Assembly: GCA_030824495.1 (NCBI GenBank)
Contig: JAVBXP010000015.1
Location: forward strand, 1-64,000
Length of the DNA stretch: 64,000 nucleotides
Direction: 5' to 3'
From: a bacterium
GTDB lineage: Bacteria; Pseudomonadota; Alphaproteobacteria; Caulobacterales; Caulobacteraceae
Below are positions 48,358-56,638 of the stretch, one piece after another. The position numbers and the translations under genes were made by a program. Numbering within the stretch: the first letter of the stretch is position 1; every line of letters begins with the position of its first letter. The notes under the pieces are model-generated. The model was not told the origin of the DNA, did not search any database, and worked only from the letters and a program-made list of their open reading frames with translations.

Positions 48358-48786
48358 CTAGCCGCCCACCGGCTCGCTGGCGCCTGGCGCTTCGGCCAGC
48401 ACGTCTTTCCTCAGGCGCCACCACACCTTGTGAAAGCGGGGATCGGCCCGCAACTCGGCGTTCAACCGCGTCAAAAGCTCGGGGTAGGTGGGGTCGCTCT
48501 TCTTGAACAAACTGAACTTCGGCTTGTACTCGGTCGCAAGAATATAGACCTCGCCAAGGTCCGACACCTGCATCCATACCCTCTTGCCTTGGTGCGTGAT
48601 TTCGAAGTCCCAGCCGTTTTCCTGCCGATGTTGAGGTGGCGAGACATCATATCCCAAGAGCCGCAGAATGGCGGCTATCGCCTCGGCGACCCCGCGCCCG
48701 CCGAACTGGATGATCTCGCCATCCTCATCCTCGATCTGGTCATCTGGAAAATCCGCATAGAGTTCCGCGCAAGGCCTGATCGTCAC
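48358..48786 (-). CDS. Putative immunity protein for the upstream GHH toxin
   Basis: A 142-residue protein, acidic at the N-terminus (ADFPDDQIEDEDGEII), with a conserved-looking core ENGWDFEITHQGKRVWMQVS and DLGEVYILATEYKPKFSLFK. No membrane segment is present, so it is cytoplasmic. It begins with GTG, sharing the G of the toxin's TAG stop (TAGTG), and AGGAGG lies seven bases upstream. Size, acidity and coupling directly after a toxin gene are the usual marks of an immunity gene; the family is not recognised. Confidence 0.7.
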   Translation of the reverse strand: MTIRPCAELYADFPDDQIEDEDGEIIQFGGRGVAEAIAAILRLLGYDVSPPQHRQENGWDFEITHQGKRVWMQVSDLGEVYILATEYKPKFSLFKKSDPTYPELLTRLNAELRADPRFHKVWWRLRKDVLAEAPGASEPVGG

Positions 48787-49955
48787 TACTGTTCCTCCTC
48801 ACCTAGGTCATAAATCAAACCGCCGCCTACTGTGGCGGACCCGCCGACTCTCGCCTTCAGGGGCGCTGGGGTTCCATGCCAAAGGCGTTCGGGAAGCCCG
48901 TATCTTTCGAAGCCTAGCCGCTTGCCGCTCCAGCTTTCGCCGCCAACTCTCTTTGGGAGCTTTGTCCCATGGAAATGGTCATCAACTTCGAAGTGCAGGC
49001 GATAGAAGTCTCCGCGAGTCATGCCTTCGGGCTTTAGAAGGTTGAACGGCCCGTCACTGATCGACGGTGGCAGCGGCTTTCCACCCAGAAATTCGGGCAG
49101 GCGATAGCGTCGAGGTACGGTGTGATGTCCCATCCCCGTGTATGGGGTCGCAAGATAGGCGGCTCCAGATGGACTGAAGCCCTGAGCCAAGTATCTCTCA
49201 GGTCCCACCCTGGCTCTTGACGCCGCGCCGATGTGACCTGTGAGCTTGGCGGCCGGACCGGCAAGCACCAGTGAACCGACGTCGAACGCCAGTTCGCCTT
49301 GGTTCTGTCCTATGGCGAAGTTTCGTTGGAGCTCTCCAGCGAACGTATTGGCCGGAGGTGTTGCGTTGGGATGGGTATCGCGCTCGATCTGGCGCACCTT
49401 GTCCCCGACGTCCCGCACCAGGACCGTTGGCTCCCTGATCGCCTTGCCAGCGTATTCGACCATTTCTCTGCCCGCTTGGAAGAGTTGACCAGTTGCGGAT
49501 TGCCCAGGGTTCTTCAGCCCATCCAGCGGATCGACCAGTCGCGATACGAAGGTCGCCCCATCGACTAGCCCTTCGACAGCGTTGGCGGCGCCTCTCACCA
49601 TGCCGACGGCGTTGCCAACCCTCCGCGCGATATCGGCGCCGACAGCCGTCGTCACATCGCCTCGATCCGGCCCGGGGCGTGGTCTTTGAACTGACTGTCC
49701 TCCAGGCGGCCGAACGCTACTGACTTGTCGCGCGACCGGCTGGGGTGTTGGAGCTCTTGGTTCAGGCTTAGGCCACTTGCCACCGGTCAACCGGGCGCTG
49801 TACTGGGCCACCTCGTCCGCTGTCTGGAGGAGCAGTCTTCGGCCGGACTTTGTCGCCTCGCCATAAGTTTCGCGAGCTGCCGCGACGCCGTCGCGGGCCT
49901 GTTGCTCGATCTCGCGCCGCCGTCGCGCCATGAAATCACCTATGCTCTCGTTCAT
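48786..49955 (-). CDS. Polymorphic toxin with C-terminal GHH-type (HNH/Endo VII) nuclease domain
   Basis: A 389-residue protein. Residues 1-60 are helical and basic; 60-100 are proline-rich; 103-250 are alanine/glycine-rich with a hydrophobic AFDVGSLVLAGPAAKL segment (223-237) often seen just before toxin domains. The C-terminal domain has GMGHHTVPRR (His277, His278), an asparagine in GPFNLLKPEG and the second histidine cluster VDDHFHG (324-330), fitting the GHH family of HNH/treble-clef nucleases. There is no signal peptide, PAAR, RHS or VgrG domain, so the export route is unknown. The base composition is more AT-rich than the surroundings. It is coupled to an immunity-like gene. Confidence 0.75.
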   Translation of the reverse strand: MNESIGDFMARRRREIEQQARDGVAAARETYGEATKSGRRLLLQTADEVAQYSARLTGGKWPKPEPRAPTPQPVARQVSSVRPPGGQSVQRPRPGPDRGDVTTAVGADIARRVGNAVGMVRGAANAVEGLVDGATFVSRLVDPLDGLKNPGQSATGQLFQAGREMVEYAGKAIREPTVLVRDVGDKVRQIERDTHPNATPPANTFAGELQRNFAIGQNQGELAFDVGSLVLAGPAAKLTGHIGAASRARVGPERYLAQGFSPSGAAYLATPYTGMGHHTVPRRYRLPEFLGGKPLPPSISDGPFNLLKPEGMTRGDFYRLHFEVDDHFHGTKLPKRVGGESWSGKRLGFERYGLPERLWHGTPAPLKARVGGSATVGGGLIYDLGEEEQ

Positions 49956-49990
49956 GGGTCCCGCTTCTAGATTGCTCGCCAGGGATGTAA

Positions 49991-50017
49991 ATTATACCGG
50001 CGAGCCGAGTGTCGCAA
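49991..50017 (-). promoter_or_regulatory. Consensus-like -10 promoter of the toxin operon
   Basis: The minus strand carries a perfect TATAAT (49996-49991), 35 bases before the toxin ATG, in a locally AT-rich stretch. A TTGCGA lies 15 bases further upstream, shorter than ideal. This contrasts with the GC-rich promoter regions elsewhere in the window. Confidence 0.45.
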
Positions 50018-50156
50018 GAACAAAACAAGAACTTTTGAGACCCTCGGCTTCGTCGGCCGGAAAGGGTGTCGGCGTCAGCGGTCCTGAACCCCGCCCGCAT
50101 TGCGATAAGGGGGCTCGCCCGTTAGACGTGGCCCCTTCTCCCACATCGGCTCTGAC

Positions 50157-51359
50157 ATGACGCTTTCCATCGACGACATCCGCGCCGCCTCCGAGCGACT
50201 GAAGGGGCACATCGAACGCACGCCCTGCCGTCATTCGCGGACCCTGTCGGAGATCACCGGCGCCGAGGTGTGGGTGAAGTTCGAGAACCTGCAGTTCACC
50301 GCGGCCTATAAGGAGCGCGGGGCGCTCAACGCCCTGATGCAGCTGTCGGACAACGAGCGCGGGCGCGGCGTGATCGCCGCCTCCGCCGGCAATCACAGCC
50401 AGGGCCTGGCCTATCACGCCGCCCGGCTGGGCATTCCGGTGACCATCGTGATGCCGCGCTCCACGCCGTTCATGAAGGTGCAGCAGACCCGGGCGCACGG
50501 CGCCAATGTTGTGCTGGAGGGCGACAATTACGACGCCTCGTCCGAGGTGGCGATGAAGCTGCAGGTCGAGCGCGATCTGGCCTTCATCCACCCGTTCAAC
50601 GACGTGCAGGTGATGGCCGGCCAGGGCACGGTGGCGCTCGAGATGTTCGAGGACGTGCCGGACCTGGAGTCCTTGCCCATACCGATCGGCGGCGGCGGGC
50701 TGATCGCCGGCTGCGCCACGGTGGCCAAGTCGCTGAACCCAAAGGTCGAGGTGATCGGTGTCGAGCCGGCCATGTATCCGTCCTTCACCGCCAAGATGCG
50801 CGGTGTGAACGGCTCCAGCGGCGGGGCGACCATCGCCGAAGGCATCGCGGTCAAGCAGGTCGGCGAGCTGTCATACGCCATCGCCCGGCCGCTGATCGAC
50901 GATGTCCTGCTGATCGAGGAACCCCACTTCGAGCGTGCGGTGGCCCTCTATTGCAACGTCGAGAAAACTGTCGTCGAGGGCGCGGGCGCGGCTTCGCTGG
51001 CGGCCCTGCTGGCCTATCCCAACAAGTTCAAGGGCAAGAAGGTCGGTTTGATCGTCACTGGCGGCAATATCGACACCCGCTTGCTGGCCTCGGTTCTGAC
51101 CCGTGAACTGGTCCGCGACCAACGGCTCGTTTCGCTGCGGATCATCGGCGACGACCGTCCTGGCCTGCTGGCCACCGTCTCGGCGGTGATCGGCCAGATG
51201 GGCGCCAATATCGTCGAGGTCGCCCACAACCGCCTGGCGCTGGACGTCCCGGCCAAGGGCGCGGAGTTCGATATCATGATCGAGACCCGCGACGCCCAGC
51301 ACACCCAGGAAATCATGGAAGCCCTGCGCGAGCGCGGCTATCCGCCCCGCGCTGTCTAG
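50157..51359 (+). CDS. Threonine ammonia-lyase (threonine dehydratase) with C-terminal ACT domain
   Basis: A 400-residue PLP enzyme converting threonine to 2-oxobutanoate. The PLP lysine is in FTAAYKERGALNAL; other marks are AASAGNHSQGLAYHAARLG, the phosphate loop IPIGGGGLIAGCA and IVTGGNIDTRLLASVL. Residues about 325-400 form a single ACT regulatory domain (LRIIGDDRPGLLATVSAVIG). The length suits the short ilvA/tdcB-type with one ACT domain. FKBP follows after 11 bases. Confidence 0.94.
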   Translation: MTLSIDDIRAASERLKGHIERTPCRHSRTLSEITGAEVWVKFENLQFTAAYKERGALNALMQLSDNERGRGVIAASAGNHSQGLAYHAARLGIPVTIVMPRSTPFMKVQQTRAHGANVVLEGDNYDASSEVAMKLQVERDLAFIHPFNDVQVMAGQGTVALEMFEDVPDLESLPIPIGGGGLIAGCATVAKSLNPKVEVIGVEPAMYPSFTAKMRGVNGSSGGATIAEGIAVKQVGELSYAIARPLIDDVLLIEEPHFERAVALYCNVEKTVVEGAGAASLAALLAYPNKFKGKKVGLIVTGGNIDTRLLASVLTRELVRDQRLVSLRIIGDDRPGLLATVSAVIGQMGANIVEVAHNRLALDVPAKGAEFDIMIETRDAQHTQEIMEALRERGYPPRAV

Positions 51360-51370
51360 AAGGTCCCGGC

Positions 51371-51877
51371 ATGAAGCTTCTGATCCCCGTTCTCGCCGCC
51401 GTGCTGGCGCTGGCCGGCTGCAACAAGGGCGGCGCCGATCCCGCCGAGATGGCCAAGTCGGCCGCCGAGGCCAAGGCCTTCATGGCGACCAACGCCAAGG
51501 CCGAGGGCGTCCAGACCTTGCCGTCTGGCGTGCAGTACAAGATCGTAAAATCCGGGCCCGCGACCGGCCTGAAGCCTGGTCCGCAGGACGAGGTGAAGGT
51601 TCACTACGAAGGCAAGCTGGTCTCCGGGAAGATCTTCGACTCCTCCTATGATCGCGGTCAGCCGGCGGCCATGCCGCTGCCGGCCCTGATCCCGGCCTGG
51701 AAGGAAGCCCTGCAGCTGATGCGTCCGGGCGATGAGTGGATCCTCTTCGTGCCCCCGGAAATGGGCTACGGCGAAGAAGGCGCGGGCGGCGGCGAAATCC
51801 CCGGTAACAGCGTGCTGATCTTCCGCATCGAACTGATCGACGTCCTGCCGGCGCCAGGCCGTATTCAGCAAGGCTAG
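51371..51877 (+). CDS. FKBP-type peptidyl-prolyl cis-trans isomerase lipoprotein
   Basis: A 168-residue lipoprotein (MKLLIPVLAAVLALAGC, Cys17) with a short helical N-terminal domain and an FKBP domain: DEVKVHYEGKLVSGKIFDSS, ALIPAWKEALQLMRPGDEW, VPPEMGYGEEG and SVLIFRIELIDV. It should catalyse proline isomerisation in the periplasm. It follows threonine dehydratase closely and may share its transcript, with no functional link evident. Confidence 0.93.
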   Translation: MKLLIPVLAAVLALAGCNKGGADPAEMAKSAAEAKAFMATNAKAEGVQTLPSGVQYKIVKSGPATGLKPGPQDEVKVHYEGKLVSGKIFDSSYDRGQPAAMPLPALIPAWKEALQLMRPGDEWILFVPPEMGYGEEGAGGGEIPGNSVLIFRIELIDVLPAPGRIQQG

Positions 51878-51886
51878 GCCGGAGAT

Positions 51887-52003
51887 GCTCCCCCTCTGGG
51901 GGAGCGGTCAGCCGATAGGCTGACTGAGGGGGGCCGTCTTCGCCAAGGGCTCCCCCTCCGTCTCGACGCGTCGCGTCGATCCACCTTCCCCACTGGGGGA
52001 GGA
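51887..52003. repeat. Multi-hairpin intergenic element, GGGGGAG type
   Basis: Successive hairpins are GCTCCCCC-TCT-GGGGGAGC (51887-51905), GTCAGCC-GATA-GGCTGAC (51907-51924), TCGACGC-GTC-GCGTCGA and CCTTCCCC-ACT-GGGGGAGG. The element fills the convergent gap between the FKBP and DUF1993 genes. It looks like a mobile or transcript-stabilising intergenic repeat. Confidence 0.7.
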
Positions 52004-52015
52004 TTTAGGACAGGC

Positions 52016-52540
52016 CTAGGCCGCCTTCATGCGCAGCGGACCCATATAGTCGCGCTTGCCGACCGGCACGCCGCGGGCGCGCAGGATGTCGTAGGCGGTC
52101 GTGGCGTGGAAATGCAGGTTCGGGGTCGAGAACGACATCAGGAAGTTCTCCGCCGTGAAAGGGATTTTCCGGTCCCCGAACACGAAGGCGACGTCCTTGC
52201 CTTCGAGGGCGTTGACCTCCTCGGGGGTGAGCGCCTTGAGCCCAGCAATCGCATCACTGACGAGTTTCTGCAGGCTGGCGTAGTCGGTCACGCTTTGATC
52301 GCCGCCCGGCGAGAACGCTCCGGCCTTCACGCCCTCGATCGCGCCCAGCGAATGGTGGGCCACCGAAATGACCTGGAAGCGGAAGTCGAACATGTCGGGG
52401 CACATGCGCGCCTCGACGATCTCTTGCGGGTCGATGTTGTTGTCCTGGCAGTGCGCCAGGCCCCGCTCCAGGAAGCCGGCCACGCCGTTCAGCGTCTGAA
52501 GGAATGAAGCTACGCTGACTTCGTAGAGTGAGATCGCCAT
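52016..52540 (-). CDS. DUF1993 family protein
   Basis: A 174-residue protein of the DUF1993 family, four-helix DinB-like. It begins MAISLYEVSVASFLQTLNGV and contains ARMCPDMFDFRFQVISVAHH, GAFSPGG and the C-terminal FSTPNLHFHATTAYDILRAR, matching the family. DinB-like proteins often bind metal by three histidines, and several histidines are present here. The precise activity is unknown. The start is the ATG at 52540; longer frames read through the divergent promoter region. Confidence 0.88.
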   Translation of the reverse strand: MAISLYEVSVASFLQTLNGVAGFLERGLAHCQDNNIDPQEIVEARMCPDMFDFRFQVISVAHHSLGAIEGVKAGAFSPGGDQSVTDYASLQKLVSDAIAGLKALTPEEVNALEGKDVAFVFGDRKIPFTAENFLMSFSTPNLHFHATTAYDILRARGVPVGKRDYMGPLRMKAA

Positions 52541-52680
52541 TTTCCTGGTCCCCAATATGATTTGTGGCGGCAGTGTCGACTCCCCGACCGCCTGAGGCCA
52601 GGGATTTTCAGCGTTCCGCTGCGGCAGGCGCGGGCTCCATACCGGGCGCTTGAAGGCTTGCGCCCGGCGCTGCGCCCCTG

Positions 52681-52696
52681 TTTGGTGTCGACCAAA
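52681..52696. promoter_or_regulatory. Perfect palindrome upstream of the CMD-SDR operon
   Basis: TTTGGT-GTCG-ACCAAA lies 24 bases before the carboxymuconolactone decarboxylase-like start and just ahead of its AAGGGG site, within the divergent DUF1993/CMD region. The size and position suit a dimeric repressor site. Confidence 0.45.
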
Positions 52697-52719
52697 CCAG
52701 ACCAAGGGGAAACCAGCAG

Positions 52720-53283
52720 ATGCGTCTCACCAGCCCGCGGATCGCGCCGCTTCAGAACGCCGAAATGGACGCCGAGCAGCAGGAGATCGTCGCCCCGATG
52801 GGTGAGCGGGTGATCAACATCTTCCGCACCATGATCCGGGCCCCAAAGGCCGCGAAGGGCTTCCTGGCCTGGGGCAACTATGTGCTCTCCAAGAAGAACG
52901 ATCTGCCGGCCCGCGAGCGCGAGATCGTCATCCTGCGCATCGGCTTTCTCTGCAAGTCTGGCTACGAATGGACCCAGCACGTGCCGATCGGCGTCCGCGC
53001 CGGCCTGACCGAGGATGAAGTCGCGCGGATCAAGGGTGGCGCAGACGCGCCCGGCTGGAGCTCCGCCGACCAAGCGCTGCTGCGGGCGTCGGACGAGTTG
53101 CACCACGACCAGTTCATCACCGACGCCACCTGGGCCGCGCTGAAGGCGCACTTCACCGACAAGCAGTGCATGGACGTGGTGTTCACGGCCGGACAGTACA
53201 CCCAGGTCTCGATGATCCTGAACTCGTTCGGCGTGCAGCTCGACGCCGGCCAGACCCTCGATCCAGACCTGAAGGGCTTCTGA
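52720..53283 (+). CDS. Carboxymuconolactone decarboxylase family protein
   Basis: A 187-residue CMD/AhpD-like protein. The core EREIVILRIGFLCKSGYEWTQHV matches the CMD signature, but only one cysteine is present in the usual CxxC position, so it is unlikely to be a disulfide-using AhpD. The downstream half carries SADQALLRASDELHHD. It is coupled to the SDR gene two bases downstream. The CMD domain occurs in several degradation pathways; the exact substrate is unknown. Confidence 0.9.
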   Translation: MRLTSPRIAPLQNAEMDAEQQEIVAPMGERVINIFRTMIRAPKAAKGFLAWGNYVLSKKNDLPAREREIVILRIGFLCKSGYEWTQHVPIGVRAGLTEDEVARIKGGADAPGWSSADQALLRASDELHHDQFITDATWAALKAHFTDKQCMDVVFTAGQYTQVSMILNSFGVQLDAGQTLDPDLKGF

Positions 53284-53285
53284 TC

Positions 53286-54083
53286 ATGCGGCTCGCGGGC
53301 AAGACCGCCATCGTCGTCGGCGCAGGCCAGACGCCGGGTGAGACCATCGGCAACGGCCGCGCCATGGCCATGCTGTTCGCGCGTGAGGGGGCCGAGGTTC
53401 TCTGCGTCGACCGGCTCGCCGAGCGCGCCGAGGAGACCGCCTCGATGATTGTCGCTGAGGGCGGAAAGGGCGCCGCGTTCGCCGCCAACATCACCAGGGC
53501 TGACGAGTGCGTCGCCATGGTCGAGGCCGCCAAGGCGCGCTGGCCGCGGATCGACATCGTGGTCAACAATGTCGGCGTCGGCGGGGGCGGGGATGGTCCG
53601 GCCCACAAGCTGACCGAGGACGCCTTCGACCGCATCTTGGCGGTCAATCTGAAGGGCGCCTGGCAGGTCTCGAAGGCGGTGTTGCCGACCCTGCGCGAGC
53701 AGGGGGCTGGTTCGATCGTCAACATCTCGTCCCTGGCCTCGATCGCCGGCGGCGCTCAGGTGGCTTACGAGGTCTCCAAAGCCGCGCTCAACCGGCTGAC
53801 CACCAGCATCGCCCAGGCCAACGCCGGCAAGGGCGTGCGCTGCAACGCCATCGCCATGGGCCTGCTCGACACGCCGATGGCGGTGGCGGGCATCGCCTCG
53901 GCCAGCGGTCAGGAGCAGCAGGCGGTGCGCGACGCGCGCAACGCTCGGGTGCCGCTGAGCGGCCAGATGGGCACGGCCTGGGACACCGCCTATGCGGCGC
54001 TGTTCCTGGCGTCGGACGAGGCGCGTTTCATCACCGGGACGGTGTTGTTCGTCGACGGCGGCATGTCTAGCCGGATCGGCTAG
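53286..54083 (+). CDS. Short-chain dehydrogenase/reductase
   Basis: A 265-residue NAD(P)-dependent oxidoreductase. The catalytic YxxxK is in AYEVSKAALNRL, preceded by SIVNISSLASIAGG with the catalytic serine; VNNVGVGGGG and the C-terminal GTVLFVDGGMSSRIG are typical. The cofactor loop GAGQTPGETIGNGRA is longer than the classical TGxxxGxG. The ATG follows the CMD stop by two bases, so the two make an operon. Confidence 0.93.
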   Translation: MRLAGKTAIVVGAGQTPGETIGNGRAMAMLFAREGAEVLCVDRLAERAEETASMIVAEGGKGAAFAANITRADECVAMVEAAKARWPRIDIVVNNVGVGGGGDGPAHKLTEDAFDRILAVNLKGAWQVSKAVLPTLREQGAGSIVNISSLASIAGGAQVAYEVSKAALNRLTTSIAQANAGKGVRCNAIAMGLLDTPMAVAGIASASGQEQQAVRDARNARVPLSGQMGTAWDTAYAALFLASDEARFITGTVLFVDGGMSSRIG

Positions 54084-54095
54084 CACGGCCCCGTT

Positions 54096-54210
54096 CCTCT
54101 CCCCGCCGGGGAGAGGTTAGGTGAGGGGCAGGCCTTCCGGCGGCGAAGGTGACGGGGCCTTCTGCGCCGCTACGCGTCGCCCCCTCACCCGGCCTCTCCC
54201 TAGGGAGAGG
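54096..54210. repeat. Palindromic intergenic element, CCTCTCCC type (copy 1)
   Basis: Hairpins CCTCTCCCC-GCC-GGGGAGAGG (54096-54116) and CCTCTCCC-TA-GGGAGAGG (54193-54210) flank GGTGAGGGG and CCCCTCACC inverted arms. It has the same design as the element at 55592-55688 and lies between the convergent SDR and DUF2214 genes. Confidence 0.75.
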
Positions 54211-54221
54211 AGACAGAAATT

Positions 54222-54671
54222 CTAACCGTCATACCCCCGCGCCATCATCGCGGCGAAGACGGGGATCAGGGCGAAGACGGCGACCTCAGCGATGAGGAAA
54301 CGGCGCACGTTGGCGACGTCGGCGGGGGAGAGGGCGAAGTCCGGCTCGGTCTTGGCGCGCCGGCGCCATTGCAGGATGCGCACGGTCGGCGGCGCCGACA
54401 GTACGCCGACCACCAAGAATGCGGCGAGCTTGGCCCAGAAGGCGTGATTGCCGAGATAGAAGTCCGGGCCCTTGATCCCGTAGAACACTCGCGCAAAGCC
54501 GACCGCCAAGATTAACCCGGCGATCAGGCCGTAGTGCAGGTCGATGATCCCGAGGCGCTTGAGCCCGGCGCCCGCCAGGCCGGGCCGGATCATCGCCAAC
54601 TCGGCCGCGAGTATGCCCGCCAGGCTGAAGATCAACAGGTGGTGGGCGATGGCCAGGATGAGGTCGGTCAA
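54222..54671 (-). CDS. DUF2214 family membrane protein
   Basis: A 149-residue inner-membrane protein with four hydrophobic helices, matching DUF2214: LAIAHHLLIFSLAGILAAEL, IDLHYGLIAGLILAVGFARV, the FYGIKGPDFYLGNHAFWAKL stretch, and a final FLIAEVAVFALIPVFAAMMA. Its function is unknown. The start appears to be TTG at 54671 with GGAG seven bases upstream. A TATAAT in AT-rich sequence further upstream may be its promoter. Confidence 0.85.
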   Translation of the reverse strand: MTDLILAIAHHLLIFSLAGILAAELAMIRPGLAGAGLKRLGIIDLHYGLIAGLILAVGFARVFYGIKGPDFYLGNHAFWAKLAAFLVVGVLSAPPTVRILQWRRRAKTEPDFALSPADVANVRRFLIAEVAVFALIPVFAAMMARGYDG

Positions 54672-54744
54672 GGTCGCGCTCCGCGTCTCGTCGCAAGCAA
54701 GATGACGGCATTATTATACGATGTAAATGTTTGTTGTGACCCTG

Positions 54745-55578
54745 TCACGCCAGCCGCAGGATGATGGCGCCGACGGCGATGAGGCCGGCCGCCGTGATCC
54801 TGGCGGGGCTCAGTCTTTCCTTCAGGACGACCACGGCGATGACCGTGGCGAACAGGATCGAGGTTTCCCGCAGGGCGGCGATCACAGCCACCGGCGCGTG
54901 GGTCATGGCCCAGAGCGCCAGCCCGTAAGAGGTGAGGGTGCCCGCACCCCCGATCACACCCAGGCCAAGGTGCGCCCGGGCATAGGGCAGGAAGGTCCGC
55001 CAGCGGGCGGCCAGGACCCAGACCAGCAATGGCGCTCCGCTCAGCAGGTTGAGCCACAGCGTATAGGCGATGGGCTCGCCTGAGGCGCGGACCCCGGCCC
55101 CATCGACCAGGGTATAGCTGGCGATGACCACGGCGTTGAGCAGGGCCGCGCGGACGCCCTGGACGTTGGCTCCGCGTCCGGCGAGCGCCAGGCTCAGCAC
55201 GCCGCTGCAAATCAAGGCGACACCGGCCCAGGCGGCCGGGCTGAGATGTTCGCCCAGCCAGAAACGGCTGACCACGGCGACCAGCAGCGGGGCGGTTCCG
55301 CGCATCAGCGGATAGGCCTGGCTCATGTCCGCGCCGCGATAGGCACGGGCGACCAGCAGGTAATAGCCGACCTGCAGCACCGCCGAGGCGGCGAGGAACG
55401 GCCAGCTTTCGCGGGCCGGCTGGGCCAGGAACGGCAGGGCCAAGGCCGAGATCGCCGCCGCCGAGGTGGCGACCAGTATGGTGGTCAGCAGCTTGTCGGG
55501 CGCGCCCTTGACGATGGCGTTCCAGCTCGCGTGCAGCAGGGCCGCGAAGAGGACGATGCCGAAGACGCTGAGGGGCAT
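54745..55578 (-). CDS. EamA/DMT family transporter
   Basis: A 277-residue drug/metabolite transporter superfamily member with ten hydrophobic segments arranged as two EamA repeats (SVFGIVLFAALLHASWNAIV ... ; ALLNAVVIASYTLVDGAGV ...). The last repeat ends with APVAVIAALRETSILFATVI and a conserved LKERLSPAR. Cargo cannot be predicted. It lies upstream of DUF2214 on the same strand, 73 bases away. Confidence 0.88.
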   Translation of the reverse strand: MPLSVFGIVLFAALLHASWNAIVKGAPDKLLTTILVATSAAAISALALPFLAQPARESWPFLAASAVLQVGYYLLVARAYRGADMSQAYPLMRGTAPLLVAVVSRFWLGEHLSPAAWAGVALICSGVLSLALAGRGANVQGVRAALLNAVVIASYTLVDGAGVRASGEPIAYTLWLNLLSGAPLLVWVLAARWRTFLPYARAHLGLGVIGGAGTLTSYGLALWAMTHAPVAVIAALRETSILFATVIAVVVLKERLSPARITAAGLIAVGAIILRLA

Positions 55579-55591
55579 GGCGAGGTCTTCT

Positions 55592-55688
55592 CCTCTCCCT
55601 TGGGGAGAGGTCGGGTGAGGGGAGTGCAGTTGCGCAGGCCGAAGAGCGGCTGCGCCGCCCCCTCACCTAGCCTCTCCCGAGGGAGAGG
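55592..55688. repeat. Palindromic intergenic element, CCTCTCCC type (copy 2)
   Basis: Hairpins CCTCTCCC-TTG-GGGAGAGG (55592-55610) and CCTCTCCC-GA-GGGAGAGG (55671-55688) flank GGTGAGGGG and CCCCTCACC arms, the same layout as 54096-54210. It lies between purU and the EamA gene, which are on the same strand. Confidence 0.75.
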
Positions 55689-55703
55689 GACATCGGTTCG
55701 GCG

Positions 55704-56546
55704 TTAGTCCGTGAACACCACGGTCTTGGCGCCGTTCAGCAGCACCCGGTCCTCCAGCCGCCAGCGGACCGCCCGGGCCAGGACCCGGCGCTCGATATCG
55801 CGGCCCTTGCGGATCAGGGCGGCGGGCGTGTCGCGGTGGCTGATGCGTTCGACGTCCTGCTCGATGATCGGGCCTTCGTCGAGATCGGCGGTGACATAGT
55901 GGGCGGTGGCGCCGATCACCTTCACGCCGCGCTCATGGGCCTGGTGATAGGGCCGGGCGCCCTTGAAGCCCGGCAGGAACGAGTGGTGGATATTGATGCA
56001 GCGCTCTTCAAGCTTGGCGCTGAGATCATTGGACAGCACCTGCATATAGCGGGCGAGGACCACCAGCTCGGTCTCGGTCTCCTGGATCAGCCGCCAGATC
56101 GCCGCTTCCTGCTCGACCTTGGTCTCGCGCGTCACCGGCAGGTGGTGGAAGGGCACGTCGGAGATGTCGAGATTGGCGTAGGTCTCCTTGGGGTGGTTCG
56201 ACACCACGGCGGAGATATCCATCGGCAGTTCGCCGCGCCGCCAGCGATAGAGCAGGTCGGCCAGGCAGTGGTCCTGCTGGCTCGCCAGGACCATCACCTT
56301 CCGTTTCACCTTCGGATCACGCAGGCTCCAGCTCATGGAGAAGCTCTTCGCCAGGTTTTCGAAGTCGCCGCGCAGCAGATCGAGGTCCGCGCCCTGGGCG
56401 TCGAACACCACCCGCATGAAGAACTTGCCGGTCTCCTGGTCGTCATACTGCTGGGCGTCGAGGATGTTGGCCCCCCGCTCGAACAGGAAGGCGGAGACGC
56501 GGGCGACGATGCCGGGTTGGTCGGGGCAGGAGAGGGTCAGGATCAT
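55704..56546 (-). CDS. purU: Formyltetrahydrofolate deformylase
   Basis: Hydrolyses 10-formyl-THF to THF and formate. The 280-residue product has an N-terminal ACT-like domain ([20 protein letters not shown]) and a formyltransferase-like catalytic domain with [19 protein letters not shown] and [20 protein letters not shown]. The catalytic His and Asp are present in these motifs. The length is normal. The next gene, argE, is divergent. Confidence 0.95.
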   Translation of the reverse strand: MILTLSCPDQPGIVARVSAFLFERGANILDAQQYDDQETGKFFMRVVFDAQGADLDLLRGDFENLAKSFSMSWSLRDPKVKRKVMVLASQQDHCLADLLYRWRRGELPMDISAVVSNHPKETYANLDISDVPFHHLPVTRETKVEQEAAIWRLIQETETELVVLARYMQVLSNDLSAKLEERCINIHHSFLPGFKGARPYHQAHERGVKVIGATAHYVTADLDEGPIIEQDVERISHRDTPAALIRKGRDIERRVLARAVRWRLEDRVLLNGAKTVVFTD

Positions 56547-56638
56547 GGCGCCCGTCTAGGGCGCGTTCCTGACTAATCCGTCAAGCTTTCAGCCTTCCTG
56601 ACTTGGAGACAGGCGAGGGCGAGGTCTAGGGTCAGGTC

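Noticed and set aside
47663..49955. Type VI secretion or contact-dependent inhibition locus around the toxin
   Set aside because: No tss genes, VgrG, PAAR, RHS repeats or two-partner secretion genes are found; only the toxin, a putative immunity gene and one kinase-like gene.
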